Source: Benincasa hispida
Lineage: Eukaryota; Streptophyta; Magnoliopsida; Cucurbitales; Cucurbitaceae
Length of the DNA stretch: 64,000 bases
Direction of reading: 5' to 3'
Assembly (NCBI RefSeq): GCF_009727055.1
Contig: NC_052350.1
Coordinates: 41,850,364 to 41,914,363, forward strand
Positions 46,977 to 59,189 of the stretch are shown here, one piece after another (positions within the stretch are counted from its first letter, which is position 1; each line of letters opens with the position of its first letter). The position numbers were made by a program, and so were the translations under genes. The notes beneath the pieces are model-generated. The model did not search any database and was not told where the DNA came from. It saw only the letters and a program-made list of their open reading frames with translations.

Positions 46977-47912
46977 TCATCTTCCTCTATTTTTCTCTAC
47001 TCATTTAGAAAGAAGTATATGATAATTTACTTTGACCTTTTGGTGGGATTTTGGGAGAAAGGATAATTTTATTTGATTTGTTTGGAACAAAGACATGGAA
47101 ATTCAAATCACAAACCTTTTGGTCACTCACATATTATATATCAATTAACTTCGCTAAAACACCTACGCCTATTTTTCTATTCTCCATATGGTCAATTATT
47201 TTCAAAAACAATACATATAGGAAATTTAACAATTCTTTAAAGTTTGAATTTTTCACTATTTTTGGGTAGAATAAATTTCTATGAGTGACGATGTGGTTAT
47301 TATGTAGCTATTCAATGAATTAAAATTTTCCTTAAGAACTTGATTGGGAAAAGCATTTTGTTATTCATGAAAATAGGAAGAAATGAATCAAGTTTACTTA
47401 TAGTCCAAATTGTGGTTCAACCATTGTCAAATATAAAGCTCTACACTACATCATGAATGAATATAGAAAAATTTCTGTGAAAAGAATTCATTTTTGTCTC
47501 ATGTAACATTGAAGTAATGTAAAATGAATACAAACTCGAGTTCTATAATGTAGATTATCTTATACATCATATTCTCATTGAATTGAAAGAGAAATTACTC
47601 AAACTTTTTTTTTTTAGTAAAAATGAATAATTCTCTATCGAATTATTTATATGTATAAGCTAAATTTAAATGTTTCGGTCAAACATATTCATTTTTTTGA
47701 TAATTAAACAATAAAACTTGAAACTTAAATAAGATATTTTTACAACAATAATTATTATTATAAACTAAAAATGAGTTAAACAAGTGGGGACGAAATTTTT
47801 TGTCCCCGGTCAACTTCTAGGAATTTTTTTCTCCCACTCTCTCCCTACCATCCACCTGAATGGGGACATTAAGAAAATAATCTCGAGAACTAATCCAATA
47901 TCTTCCCCCAAA
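46977..47912. other. Intergenic, no supported gene
   Basis: AT-rich. The 72-codon ORF at 47051-47269 has no recognisable domain and low-complexity content. Confidence 0.5.
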
Positions 47913-47918
47913 TTTATT
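47913..47918 (-). terminator. Candidate poly(A) signal for copy B
   Basis: AATAAA on the minus strand, about 200 nt after the stop at 48114-48116. Confidence 0.4.
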
Positions 47919-48113
47919 ACAAACACAAAGTCTTTTATTATATTCTCAACCCATTTGGCATCCAAAGTAACAGGCAATCCTAACATTATGCATCATATTC
48001 TTACATAATATGTTACATATAGTAAAGTTTCACATACAACACAGAAAATGACCAAGAAATTAAGCACAAACAATATTCCAAACACATAGCTTAAAATTAC
48101 ACATATGTATGCA

Positions 48114-48923
48114 TCAAGCATCCTCGAACAAGGATTCAACGGTGGCCGGTTTGGGCGGTGGCGGCGGCCAGTTTTCCGGCACCTGAACTTCATCCCACGC
48201 TGTAACTCTTTGATCCAAAACATTCTTATCATTTTGGAAAAACACAGTTTTTCGATTTGAAGGACTCTCAAGCAAAGCTCGTGTCTTGGACCCACGTTTT
48301 ATGGCTTTGTAACAAATCCTATACATCAAAACAATGTTCTTGGGACCTTGAGGGAGGAGCTCAAAGTCTCTAACTTTAAGATTCAAAAACAACATATTCC
48401 TCAATTGATCAGACTCAATTAGAGGCTCCACAATGTTAGGAAAGACATTGAAATAAAAAGGGCCATCACTCAAATTGGCTTCCACCATCCCTAAAAGAGA
48501 GTCTTGTAAATTGCCATGTCTTGCATCTCTAAGACACAAAAGCACTTTGGCATTTAAGGGCTTTCTTGTTATGGCTTTAACTCCAATTTGAACCATTCCA
48601 ATGTGGATCGAGTGGTACTTGTTCGAAAGGCTCCATGCGTAGTTGCCTTCTCTGATCCACAAGTCATCTTCTTGAAACAAGTTTAGAAATCCACCACCTT
48701 GGTTTATAGAGCCTTTTCCTTGTTTGGTTTTGATGAGGGAATTTTGAGATGAGAAGTGAGAAAGGAGGTTTGTTTTGTAGATTTTGGAAGTGGGGAGTGT
48801 TGGGATGTTCCATGTAAGAAGATCTTTGCCTTTCTCCACTTTGCCATATTCATTTTTGTCTAAAGAGTGGGATGAGGATGATTTTGAACATGAACTTCTC
48901 CCACACTTGAAAAGGTTTGCCAT
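48114..48923 (-). CDS. Endogenous 30K-superfamily movement-protein-like gene (copy B)
   Basis: An intact, intronless 269-codon ORF; the frame is open from an ATG at 48965. The start at 48923 has a good context (AAAATGGC) and aligns with that of copy A at 6029. Order: Cys/Ser-rich head (1-19), V-E-K-G-K-D (29-34), variable segment (45-100), then the 30K core with I-G-M-V-Q-I-G-V-K (108-116), C-L-R-D with the conserved Asp at 133, G-P-F-Y-F-N-V-F-P-N (154-163), Y-R-I-C-Y-K (201-206) and W-D-E-V (243-246). A proline-rich stretch (253-258) and an acidic end follow. About half of the core residues equal those of copy A, so the two are old paralogues. Known role of the superfamily: viral cell-to-cell transport through plasmodesmata. 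Host role: unknown. No other viral gene is adjacent. Confidence 0.8.
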   Translation of the reverse strand: MANLFKCGRSSCSKSSSSHSLDKNEYGKVEKGKDLLTWNIPTLPTSKIYKTNLLSHFSSQNSLIKTKQGKGSINQGGGFLNLFQEDDLWIREGNYAWSLSNKYHSIHIGMVQIGVKAITRKPLNAKVLLCLRDARHGNLQDSLLGMVEANLSDGPFYFNVFPNIVEPLIESDQLRNMLFLNLKVRDFELLPQGPKNIVLMYRICYKAIKRGSKTRALLESPSNRKTVFFQNDKNVLDQRVTAWDEVQVPENWPPPPPKPATVESLFEDA

Positions 48924-49010
48924 TTTTGCAAGAGGGTAAAATGGGAATTTTGTGTTGAAGATCAAGTGTGTTGGGTTGGGAGGAATACAACTTACAAAGT
49001 GTGTGAGGAT

Positions 49011-49018
49011 TATAAATA
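49011..49018 (-). promoter_or_regulatory. TATA-like box upstream of copy B
   Basis: The minus strand reads TATTTATA about 88 nt upstream of the ATG at 48923, within a pyrimidine-rich leader region. The spacing fits a short 5' UTR. Confidence 0.35.
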
Positions 49019-49916
49019 AGTCTTGGTGAGTTTATCTCTCTAGCTATGATATTTCAATACCATAATTGTGTGGAGGAAGATGCATGTTATGAGAATTTAT
49101 AGTGTGATGGGTTAGTTTTCACAATAGATGAATAAGAAAAATAAGACTTTTAAAAAAGTCTCCTTTTTCATTTGCCAAAATTTTAACATTAAAAACTAAA
49201 ATTTGGGATTTTTTCTTTGGGGAATATCATTTATACCCCTAAATTTTAGGTTATATTAATTGAAATTCTAAATTAATAATTGAAACTTAGACTTCTGTAA
49301 ATATATCGATTTAGATCCTTCTCTTGATTTCAATTGACCAAACAATGTGTTAACTTCACAGAGATTTATATGGTTCATTAACAGTATGTTAACTACCTCC
49401 ACCAACATGAGATCAAATTTTATTAGAGAGAAAATAAGAAAATACAGATTGTGAAGGCGCCTGTAGTGTTATAGAGCTTATATATAATGCACTCCTTTCA
49501 ATCATAAGACCAAAATCGTAAATAACATAAGTAATATAAATACAAATACAAAATAGGTTCGAGATATTTTAACGTTTAACTATTCATGTGTTTTTGTTGA
49601 GTTTAGTAAATCAAACTATGTGTATAAAGATATTAAATATCATATTCTAATATATATCAAATCTAAGCTATTGAATTTGAAAGTGTTTATTTAGACCCTA
49701 GATAAAAAGATACACCATGTTGATTGATTTGATTGATTTGAGAGAAGAAAATATTGAGAAGATGACAAATCTTGAACTTGCAATGCAAGTTTCAATGCTA
49801 AAATGGGGATAATTTGTGAGAATTAATCTTTGAACTTGCAATGCAAGTTCCAAATGCTTTATATGATTTGACTAAATTTGTAATCTACCATCTTGAAGGA
49901 CATCATTTCTTATAAT

Positions 49917-49926
49917 ATATAAAAAG
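49917..49926 (+). promoter_or_regulatory. TATA box upstream of a small ORF
   Basis: TATATAAAAA about 100 nt upstream of the ATG at 50026, in an otherwise mixed-composition stretch. Confidence 0.4.
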
Positions 49927-50025
49927 GACACTTAAAAAACACAGTTCCTTTGATAAAGAGAGAACCTTTCACCTCATTTCACAGGAAGTGCAATAACTAA
50001 AGTCCAAATTCTAAATACATCCATC

Positions 50026-50214
50026 ATGGGGTCTCTTTACCCTTTCACCTCATATGGTGTCCTTTTACTTTTCTTATTGGTTATCTTTTTGTTTTCATTT
50101 ATTTCTTTTATCTCTTCAAATTCCCAGTCAAAAAGAGGGTCAAGATTTTTCCAAGAACTTGTAGAACTGTCTTGTGCTTCCTTTTGGACTCTACCTAGGT
50201 TAATTAGTAACTAG
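50026..50214 (+). CDS. Candidate 62-residue membrane/secreted peptide
   Basis: Not recognised as a known family. The product has a short head (M-G-S-L-Y-P), a hydrophobic segment of about 20 residues (roughly 11-31: L-L-L-F-L-L-V-I-F-L-F-S-F-I type) that could be a signal peptide or anchor, a Ser/Lys/Arg patch S-Q-S-K-R-G-S-R (34-41) with a possible dibasic processing site, and a C-terminal tail with one Cys (residue 51). A TATA box and an A-rich leader ending CATCATGGGG precede it. No homologue in the window. It could be a chance ORF; the promoter-like context is the main support. Confidence 0.35.
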   Translation: MGSLYPFTSYGVLLLFLLVIFLFSFISFISSNSQSKRGSRFFQELVELSCASFWTLPRLISN

Positions 50215-51450
50215 ATAGATAAACTTGTGTATCAAATATAGACACAACATTAGTTTAGGACATGTATTTGATAATCATTTAGTTTTTTGTTTTTGTTTTT
50301 GAAAAGTAAGTCTATAAACATTACTTCAATTTATAAATTTCTATATTTTGTTATCCAACAGCCAAGTTCTACGATTTATTTCAATTTAAACTTAATTTGT
50401 ATGAATTCAAACTCTAGATTTTTGTAAGTGTATCAATTTTTACACCATTCATTATGTTTCGTTTAGTAAACTTCGTGTGAAACTTATAGTTACATTAGTA
50501 AATTCCTAAGCTTTCATAAATGAGTCAATTTAGACTCTTAGTTAAAATTTTCTTTGATAATCATCTATGCATTTACTCCTCTTGTCCATTTTATAAACTG
50601 ACATTTGAAGAAGTGCACACACGTTAGAGAATTAATGTATTAATTTTCAAAGATAATTATAATGAAATGTCTAATTTGATTGGCTTATGAAAATTTTGGA
50701 GTTTAATTTAATCTAATCATAAATTTCATATAATATTCATCAAAAGAAATTTGAAAGGTGTAAATAGATACACTTACAAAAGTTCAGAGTTTAAATCAAT
50801 ACAAATATCAGTTTAAGGTTTTAATTGATATAACCCCCGAAGTTTAAGGTATAAATTGGTATTTGCCCCTTCATGTAGTTTTCAAAAACATCTTGGTATT
50901 TATAGAATTTGACTAGAATTCAAGTGTTTTCAAGGTAGGTAAAAACCAAAATAGAGAATTTGAGAGAAAAAAAATATAAATTTCAAAAACAGATATCTAA
51001 AACTAAAATTGTTACCAAATGCAAACAGCCACCATAGACCTTTACTCCTAACACACCTCGTCGAGAATGAAGGGAAGAATACTATCGGAAAAATTCTCTT
51101 TCTAGATCAAAGAATAGCCTTGAGAGAAAGCCAAAGCTGCAATAGCATGAGCGGTTTTGGTATTTCATTTATAAAATTTGTACTTGTTTTGTCATTTTTT
51201 TACTATGTTTTTCATTCTTCATAAATAAAGATTTAAATTTTCAATCAAACTTAAAAATAAAAACAAGTTTTTCAAAACTACAACCCTACTTGCTAAGATA
51301 ATAAAAAATAAATAAAAACTAGTTGCATAAGTGGCATCAAGCCCAAGATAATAGAGTATATAGTAGAAGGATAAAATAATTGCATATATAGTACAAAAAT
51401 TGGTAAAAGATTAACAAGCCCATGCCCAGTCCACCGTCTCGCACGCTTCT
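50215..51450. other. Intergenic with MITE pieces
   Basis: Contains a partial TTTGGTAACCA-family MITE (about 50265-50350) and a dispersed phrase of the type GTTTAAATCAATACAAA... GTTTAAGGT (50790-50870) that recurs near 49250 and 62280. No gene seen. Confidence 0.5.
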
Positions 51451-51457
51451 TTCCTGT

Positions 51458-51654
51458 TTTCTCAAATTGAAAGCTATCCATGACATCAGTAATAATGCTA
51501 GCCACTGATAGTTGCTATCAGTTGTTATCACTAATAGCTGCTATCAGTGATAGCTTTCAATTTGAGAAACGTGCTATCAGTTACTACCACTAATAGTTAC
51601 TCTCAAATATTATCACTGGTAGTTGCTATCAATGATAGCTTTCAATTTGAGAAA
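51458..51654. repeat. Inverted and direct repeat cluster
   Basis: GATAGCTTTCAATTTGAGAAA occurs at 51549-51569 and 51634-51654, and its reverse complement at 51458-51478. Between them are many GCTATCAGTGATAGC-like palindromes and TAGTTGCTATCA units. Looks like a foldback-type insertion with internal tandem copies. Confidence 0.7.
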
Positions 51655-52080
51655 TATCAAGAAAACAAATTGATCTACCTTGAAGCTTAATGCTGAAAAC
51701 CTTCTACATCATTGCCAAAACCTAACTCAATCTACCTTTTCGCTGCCTTAATCAACAACAACTATCACCGCAAACACGGAGTCATTTCAACTACCTTGTC
51801 GTTTGGAGCATTGCCAATGACGATTCCGGCAAGGAATTCACTGACATTGTAAGCCCGCTCTTCTTCTACTTTTTTTTGGGATATTAGGAAGCACATAGTT
51901 GAGATTGAACTCGGGGACTTGAGATAAAGTTTAATGTGGATCTGTTGTTAAGATTTATAATTAAAACTAAAAATATTTGGATTGACGTTTGTTTCATTTA
52001 GAAAGAGAAGATAAGGATTAGAGGAACAATTTGAGGTAACGAACCTAGTTAAGCATGTAAAGTAAATTCGATGATGAATT

Positions 52081-54960
52081 TGACATGTCCGGGATAGGTC
52101 AAAGTCCATTGTAAAAGTCAAATGTCAAATGGTCAAAGTCATAGTAAAAAAAAGTCAACATCTTGAAATGTGGTGAAATTTTGGTAATTTATGAGTTTTA
52201 AAAGTAAATTTGGCTTGCTTAAGACTTATTGGCAAAAGCTAGTTGAAAATCAAAGGAAATTTAAAGGAAAAGTTGAGTTAAGACTGAATTTTGGACAGTC
52301 TGAGTAGGGTTCAGTGTTTTGAAGTTTTCGAGTTATAGAAATCGAATTTGAAGCTGATATTTTGAGATTAGTAAGTTAGGTTTATTAACATTTTTCTTAA
52401 AGGACGTTACAGCTAATTTTGACTGGAAACTAGTGAATTAATAGGAAAACCGAGAGGAAGAGGAAAAAAAAGATTTTGAGAGATTTTGGGAAAATTGAGG
52501 TGCTTTCTATTGAAATTTCTCATTTGATGGCTTTGAGGTTAAGGATTAATCATCTGGGCACGTGTTAAACTGGAAGCTGAAAAACGAAGAGAAAAAGGGA
52601 ATTTTGAATTTTTTTGAGTTTGGCTGACCGAAGAAGAGGAAAAAGTTGTTTTCGAATTACGGCCGTTCTTGTGAAGGGAAATTGGGCAAAATGAAAGAAA
52701 ATTAAAGAGTAAGTAAAGAAGAAGCTCTTGGGAGGCTTGATTTGAAGAAATTTGGCCGACAAAGTAAGGAAAACGAATAAAAAAAACAGTAGCGCTAGAG
52801 TTATCGGGAAAACAGAGGATGCTCAGGTTTTTAGCAAATTCGTGGAGTTAGAGGCTAATTCGAAGCTCTAAATTTAAATTTAAGTTACTTATAAGGCCCT
52901 TATAGACTTCTATGGTATTTTATTTGATCGTTATTGGCTGAAATTTCTGAATTTAAGTTCCGAAAATTCTGTTTTTTCTCGCCGGAAAAACAGGGGTACC
53001 GTGGAGAGTTTGGTCGATTCCGGGAGTTCTAGGGCAATTCGGACGTCCAAACTTTGAGGTAAGTTAATTAAGAGAATGGGTAAAAGGTTTTTATATGCTA
53101 ATTAATCTTTAAATGGCCGGAAAATGATAAATTTAAGTCTGAAACGCTCACCGAAAAACAGAGATCAAATCTGGAAATTTCTGGGCTGGAGGTTGAAGAA
53201 AGAGTTGACTTTACTGTTTGACTTCTGTCTGTCATCTATTGTCCGTCATTAAAAGCTGGAAAATCAATTTCAGGTTATTAAGGTGTTCTCGGGCATAATT
53301 AGGAATCCAATTGGTATTGTTATGATACCTTAAACCTGAAATTAGGATCCTAAGTCAACGTTGAAGTTGATTAAGGGGTTAATTTGAAGTAAACCCTAAT
53401 TAGGGTTAATGAAAAAAATTAAGGAAAATTGAAACAGAATTAGTTTTTATTGAAGATTAATTTTAAGGTTTTGAGTTAATTTTAGAGCAATTGAAGGACC
53501 AAATTACAAATCATACTCTATCTTGGATCAAATTAGGGATTTGACAAAAGTTTAAGTGAAATTGGTTATACTTGAAGATTAATTTTCAAATAATTGGATT
53601 ATGGTCATGTGGAGGATAACTAGAGGATTATCAATATAATTTCAGGATAAACGGGAGATGGAGAAACCGAAATTATGAGGAGGAGCCGATTAACAATGAG
53701 TGGTTTATTTTTGAATGTTTTGAGAAATTAATTATATATTATAGTATGTTATGATTTATGAAATGTGATGGCATGATCTGTTTTACTTGACTGATATTTC
53801 AAAAATGTTTAAATCATGATTTCTAAACTTTCGATGGTTGTATACAATCTTGATTTATCAAAATGTAGTTTGGAACCATAGTTTACACAATTGTGACTTG
53901 TATGGTTTTATATGAAAACCTCTTGATGTTGAATTTAAAAATGCTGAATTTTTATGAAAGTGGTTTCAAACTACTAATTCTTGTACCCGAGAGATGGTTA
54001 TTTTTACATGCTACTTGAATATGTTTCAGTAGCATCGCTCAGGTGATCAGGGGGCTAACGGGATTAGATGTGGCCAGAGTATACCGGGAAGTCCAGAGGA
54101 ACCTGCACCTGAAGCGCCACCCAGGCTATCAAGAGGCTACCACCAGGGTCAAATGTGGTCAGAGTATACCGGGGAGTCCAGAGTAACCTGGACCTGTGGT
54201 GTGTATTTATGCTTAGCCTTGAGATAGCTCTGCGTGCACATATGACCTTGTGATTTGGTTTATACCGCAGAGGGCATTCTTTGTCCAGAGTAACCCGTTG
54301 TTGTAAACGAGTATTTGGATACAAAGTTGGTGTGGTTTTCTGATAACGACTGAATGCTTTATAATGTGCTTATGAGAGTTGATCATGCCACTTTTTTTTA
54401 CTAGCACATGTTTGAGATGCTGTTCAATCTTTTATACTTTGTTCAATGGTTTACTGAATGATTTGATAAACTTTATTGATGATTTAGAAAGCGATAGCTT
54501 ATGTTTATATTAAACTACAACTCACTGGGCTTTAGCTCATGCTTTCCATGTTTTATGTTTTTCCCCACCCTAGGTAGCAACAAGTTCCTAGTGCCTGCTG
54601 AGCCGCCAAATGCCACTAGTGTTATTAAACATCTGTTGTATTGTTTGTGCATGTATTTGAGAATATTCCAGAACAGCTAGAACTTGTGAGTTACATGTCA
54701 TGGGAGGTTTTGTTCAAAATAATCCGTACTATTGGTCTATATATCTCTTTAAACAATATTATGATTTAAACTAAATCAAATTCCTAAACTCTGTCAATGA
54801 ACATAGATTATTTTTGGAAATGGGTTTTGGAAGTTTGGGTTTGATCTTGAGTACAGGATATGTTAAGAATTGGGACGTTAGATGTCATAGAGAGAAGTGA
54901 AGTTTAATGTCTTCACGCTTCGTTCTAGGTTAGAAGGGACATCTGGAACGGGGTGTGACA
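52081..54960 (+). mobile_element. Gypsy-type solo LTR
   Basis: Ends GGAACGGGGTGTGACA at 54960, the same terminus as the LTR at 46976, and has the CACTGGGCTTTAGCTCATGC block at 54524, again typical of chromovirus LTRs. The left edge is probably TGACATGTCCGGG at 52081; flanking pentamers (GAATT and GATAT) match only partly. No coding region. An 85-bp tandem duplication lies inside (54035-54205). The body differs from the 44.4-47.0 kb LTR, so it is another family. Confidence 0.55.
54035..54205 (+). repeat. 85-bp tandem duplication in the LTR
   Basis: Two units with ATGTGG-C/T-CAGAGTATACC and AGTCCAGAG-x-AACCTG-x-ACCTG at 54068 and 54153. Confidence 0.8.
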
Positions 54961-55000
54961 GATATCATCTACGAGAATGTCATCAAAAAAGCCATTACGA

Positions 55001-55144
55001 TATTAGAATTAGTTTTAGAATTGGTTAGATGGTTATCTTTTGTTATCGATTGTTACTGCCAATTGTACTTTAATTGCCTATTTATTGAGCCAACTCATTA
55101 ATGAGAATTTAAGAAAAAGGTTTTAAGTTTCTCTAGTTCCAATA
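55001..55144 (+). repeat. 5' LTR of the short Copia
   Basis: About 145 bp. Contains ATTGCCTATTTATTG (TATA-like) and GAGAATTTAAGAAAAAGG near its end. Pairs with 59636-59782. Confidence 0.85.
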
Positions 55145-55202
55145 TAGTATCAGATGTCATTTTCTTCTCTCGAGCCTTTTCATTTTTCTTCTCCTCTTTC
55201 CC

Positions 55203-56156
55203 ATGATTGATCTTCCCGATAACACTTTTACTTCGCCATTAATGGCCAACCTTTCATCTCCTTCCTCCGTTATTGACCAATATTTGAACCCATACTTTCT
55301 TCATCATTCTGATAGCACAAATCTCATTCTTGTTTCAGATTTATTGATAGAATCAAACTATACATCATGGAGTCGTGCTATGATTCTAGAGCTCATGGTC
55401 AAGAACAAGCTTGGTTTTGTTGATGGAAGTTTGTCCAAACCTAATGGCGATTTACGAAATTCATGGATTATTTGTAACAGTGTGGTTACGGCTTGGATTC
55501 TCAACTTTCTCTCGAAGGAGATCTCTGTAAGTGTTAATATCTCTGATTCAGCAAGGGACATTTGACTTGATCTTCAACAACGATACCAATATAAGAATAG
55601 ACCTCGAATCTTTCAACTTCGTCAAGAGTTATCGACTCTTTCTCAAAATCAGCTCTCTGTTACGACTTATTTCACAAAAATGAAGACGTTGTGGAATGAA
55701 CTCGCCTCTTATCATCCATCTTGCACCTGTGGTCATTATACCTATGAAGGAGTCAAAGATTTGGTTAACTACTTCCAAACCGAGCATGTAATGACCTTCC
55801 TCATGGACTTGAATGGTTCTTTTAGCCAGATTCAGACACAACTTTTGTTAATGGAACTTGAGCCTTCTTTACAAAGAGCCTTTTATCTTGTTGCTCAAGA
55901 AGTTGAACAACATGCTTCTGTTGCACCTTCATCAACAAATTTTTCATCCGCTACAGCTCTCCTAGTCAAGAACTCTTCTTCCCCTACTTCTTCCTCTGTT
56001 AATTCAAGTGCTCAGTCCACATCAACTTCTTCTAATTCTAAGAAAAATGATCGTATGATTTGCACTATTGTAACATTTCCGGTCATACTGTTGAGAAATG
56101 TTATAGATTACATGGATTTCCTCCTGGATAAAGAATCAGAAGAATGCCTCAGCTAA
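55203..56156 (+). pseudogene. Copia gag of the 55-60 kb element
   Basis: Starts at the ATG at 55203. Residues about 25-60 hold the N-terminal gag motif with N-Y-x-x-W-S-R-A-M; the central part has L-R-Q-E-L-S-T-L-S-Q and T-K-M-K-T-L-W-N-E-L, then a Ser/Thr-rich linker. One in-frame TGA at 55563-55565 interrupts it. Near 56065 a one-base loss throws the CCHC zinc knuckle out of frame; its remains are readable in the next frame. Confidence 0.85.
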
Positions 56157-56223
56157 GCCTGAATCCTCTTCTACAACTTCTTCAAGTTCTATTCCTGGCT
56201 TTACGGCTGAACAATATCAAAGT

Positions 56224-56866
56224 TTGCTAAGCTTTTCTCAGACACATCTTTTCAAAATCAAGTCCACCTCTGATTCTGATGTTATCACTTCTCATGTAGT
56301 AGGTACATGTTCTGTTTCTCCTTTATCTGCTGCTTGGATAGTCGACTCTGGTGCTATTGCACATATTTGTTCTTGTCAAGATTTTTTCTCTCATCTCATG
56401 CCTGTATCTGGGATGTGCGTTACTTTGCCTGATCAGTCTTGTATCAATGTGGATTTTATTGGTGATATTCGGATTGATTCTCATCTCAATGCTCCACAAT
56501 GTCTTGTTCGTTCCTAGTTTCTACTATCATCTGATTTCTATAAGTGCCTTAACGGCTGATAAGTCCATTGCTGTTAAGTTTGTTGGAAATTCCTGTATTA
56601 TTCAGGATAAGTCAACCATGAAGATGATTGGAAGGCTGATCTTTGGTAGGGGCTTTATAAGTTGCAGATAAGTTAACATAAATCATCTGAAAATTTCTAT
56701 GATTCTATGTGCTCTTCTGTTTCTCATATGGAGAATATTAATCTTTGGCATAATAGAATGGATCATCCATCTCACAAACACTTATCTGCTTTACAAGATG
56801 TTTTACCATTTAAACTTCAGCATAATAATGTTTCTACTTGTATGATTTGTCCTCTTGCAAAATAGA
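56224..56866 (+). pseudogene. Copia protease region of the 55-60 kb element
   Basis: W-I-V-D-S-G-A (56335-56355) is the retropepsin active site. The frame stops at 56515-56517 (TAG); the following region in another frame reads as the protease end and integrase head, with a stop at 56863-56865 just before the integrase core. Confidence 0.8.
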
Positions 56867-56871
56867 AAAGG

Positions 56872-58407
56872 TTGTCTTTCATATCTCATAACAATGTATC
56901 TTCACATATGTTTGATCTTGTTCACTGTGATATTTGGGGACCATATCAGAATCCTAAGCATTCTAGTTATCGATATTTTCTAACACTTGTTGATGATCAT
57001 TCCCGAAATACATGGGTTTTTTTTATGAAACAAAAATCAGATGCATTAGTCATTGTTCCACGTTTCTTCAAACTTGTTGAGAATCAATTTAATGCATCTA
57101 TTAAACAGTTTCGGTATGATAATGCCCCAGAACTTCCTTTTAATGATTTCTTTGCTACTAAAGGAGTTCGACATCAGTATTCTTGTGTTACTCGTCCAGA
57201 ACAAAATTCTGTGGTTGAAAGAAAACACCAACAGCTTTTGAATGTTGCTCGATCTTTACTATTTCAGTCCTATGTTCCTATTAAGTTTTGGGGTGAATGT
57301 GTTCTCATTGCTTGCTTTCTCATCAATCGAATTCCTTCTCCTTTATTAAAGTGGCATACTCCTTATTTTCATTTATATGGACAACATGCTGATTATTCTT
57401 CTATTCGAACTTTTGGTTGTTTATGTTTTGCTTCTACATTAACAAACCAACGGTTGAAGTTTCATCCTCGTACAATTCTTGTTGTATTTTTGGGTTATCC
57501 ACCAGGGATTAAAGGATATCGACTTTATGATATTGAAAAGCAACAGATTTTCATTTCAAGGGATGTCATTTTCCATGAACATATGTTTCCTTTTCACAAT
57601 ATCACTGATCAAAACAAAGCCGTAGATAACTTTCCAGATTTGGTACTACCAAGGATATTGTCTACTTCATTATCTAATGTTGTTTCTACTGATGTGAATA
57701 GACATTCTCTTCATGATCTTGTAGCCACATCACCTATTGTTTGTCATGATAGTCCTACTGTGAATAATAATGATGATATGCCTACAGCTTCTTTAAATAA
57801 TGATGTTATTGTTATTGACACTAGACCTTCTTCGTCTGATATTCATGATACTTCGGATGATTGTTGTCTTGGTGGTTCCTCTAGTGGTGTTCCTGATAAT
57901 GACAGCATTATTCCTTGTTGGTCTACCAGAGTAACAAAGTTTCCTTCTTATTTAAGGCAATATCGTTGTAGCCTTTTACAAGCCACTTTTATGGAACCAA
58001 CTGGCTCTCGATATCCTTTGACTTCGGTTATATCATATGATAAACTTTCCCCTATTTACCGACATTTTGTCTTGAGTGTCTCTTCTGAATATGAACCACA
58101 GTTTTATCATCAGGCTGTCTCCTTTCCTTATTGGCATTTTGCCATGGATGATGAATTAAAAGCATTGGAAGCCAATAACACTTGGTCTGTCACTTCTCTT
58201 TCTCCAGGACAACATTCTATTGGATGCAAGTGGGTGTATAAAGTCAAGCATAAATCGGATGGATCTGTTGAATGTTATAAAGCTCATCTCGTTGCAAAAG
58301 GATCTCAACAAGAGGGCTTAGATTACATTGAGACCTTCTCTCCAATGGCTAAATTGGTGACAGTCAAGATACTTCTTACTCTTGCTGCTTCTCTTAATTG
58401 GACGTAG
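56872..58407 (+). pseudogene. Copia integrase and RT start of the 55-60 kb element
   Basis: The longest open piece in the window (511 codons). Integrase core: D-L-V-H-C-D-I-W-G-P (first Asp), V-D-D-H-S-R, Y-D-N-A-P-E-L with the second Asp, R-P-E-Q-N-S-V-V-E-R-K with the catalytic Glu. Then the C-terminal domain (G-C-L-C-F-A and V-F-L-G-Y), a long Asp/Ser-rich linker, and the RT start with W-x-V-x-x-K and R/K-x-x-L-V-A-K-G. It ends by frameshift at about 58400 at the Q-L-D-V-N-N-A-F-L-H box. Confidence 0.9.
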
Positions 58408-59189
58408 TTCAACTTGATGTGAATAATGCTTTTTTACACAGTGATTTAATAGAGGAAGTTTACATGAATTTGCCTCTTGGCTACAAGCATGATCATGTTC
58501 CAATTAAGGGGGAGCGTCTCTTTTGTAAATTACACAAGTCAATATATGGTTTGAATCAAGCTTTTCGTCAATGGTTTAAAAAAAAATTTAATGCTTTATT
58601 GTTACTTGGTTTCTCTCAATCCAAGTCCGATTATTCTCTATTCACAAGAGGTTCTAGTTCTCATTTTCTTGTTTTGCTTGTATATTTGGATGACATTATA
58701 ATTACTGGGGTTTCTCTATCTGCTATTACTGAGCTGAAAACTCATCTTGATAAGACCTTCAAGCTTAAAGATTTAGGAGATTTGCATTATTTTTTGGGGC
58801 TAGAGTTGGTAAAATCTTCAAAAGGTATTTCTTTGTCTCAACGATACTATACTTTATAGTTGCTTGAAGATACTGGTTTTCTATCTGCCAAGCCATGTTC
58901 CTTACCATTAGATCCTAATCTTAAGCTTCAGTTGGACCAAGAATGGTTGGAAGATCCATCCACATATCGGCGGTTGATTGGTCACCTATTATACTTGACT
59001 GTATCTCAACCTGATATTACTTTTGTTGTTCACAAGCTAAGTCAATTTATGTCACAGCCTCGGTATCCACATTTATCTATTGTTCATTCTCTGTTGCGTT
59101 ATTTGAAAGGTTGTCCAAGCAAAGGCATTTTTCATAAAGCTGATTCTTCTTTTCGGCCTTTATTGATGCTAATTGGGCTTCTTGTCTAG
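58398..59189 (+). pseudogene. Copia RT core and connection of the 55-60 kb element
   Basis: RT with Q-L-D-V-N-N-A-F-L-H, S-I-Y-G-L-N-Q-A, the catalytic Y-L-D-D-I (near 58683) and L-G-L-E-L. An in-frame TAG at 58857-58859 follows, then continued frame with R-R-L-I-G-H-L-L-Y-L and L-R-Y-L-K-G. The frame is lost near 59160-59189. Confidence 0.9.
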
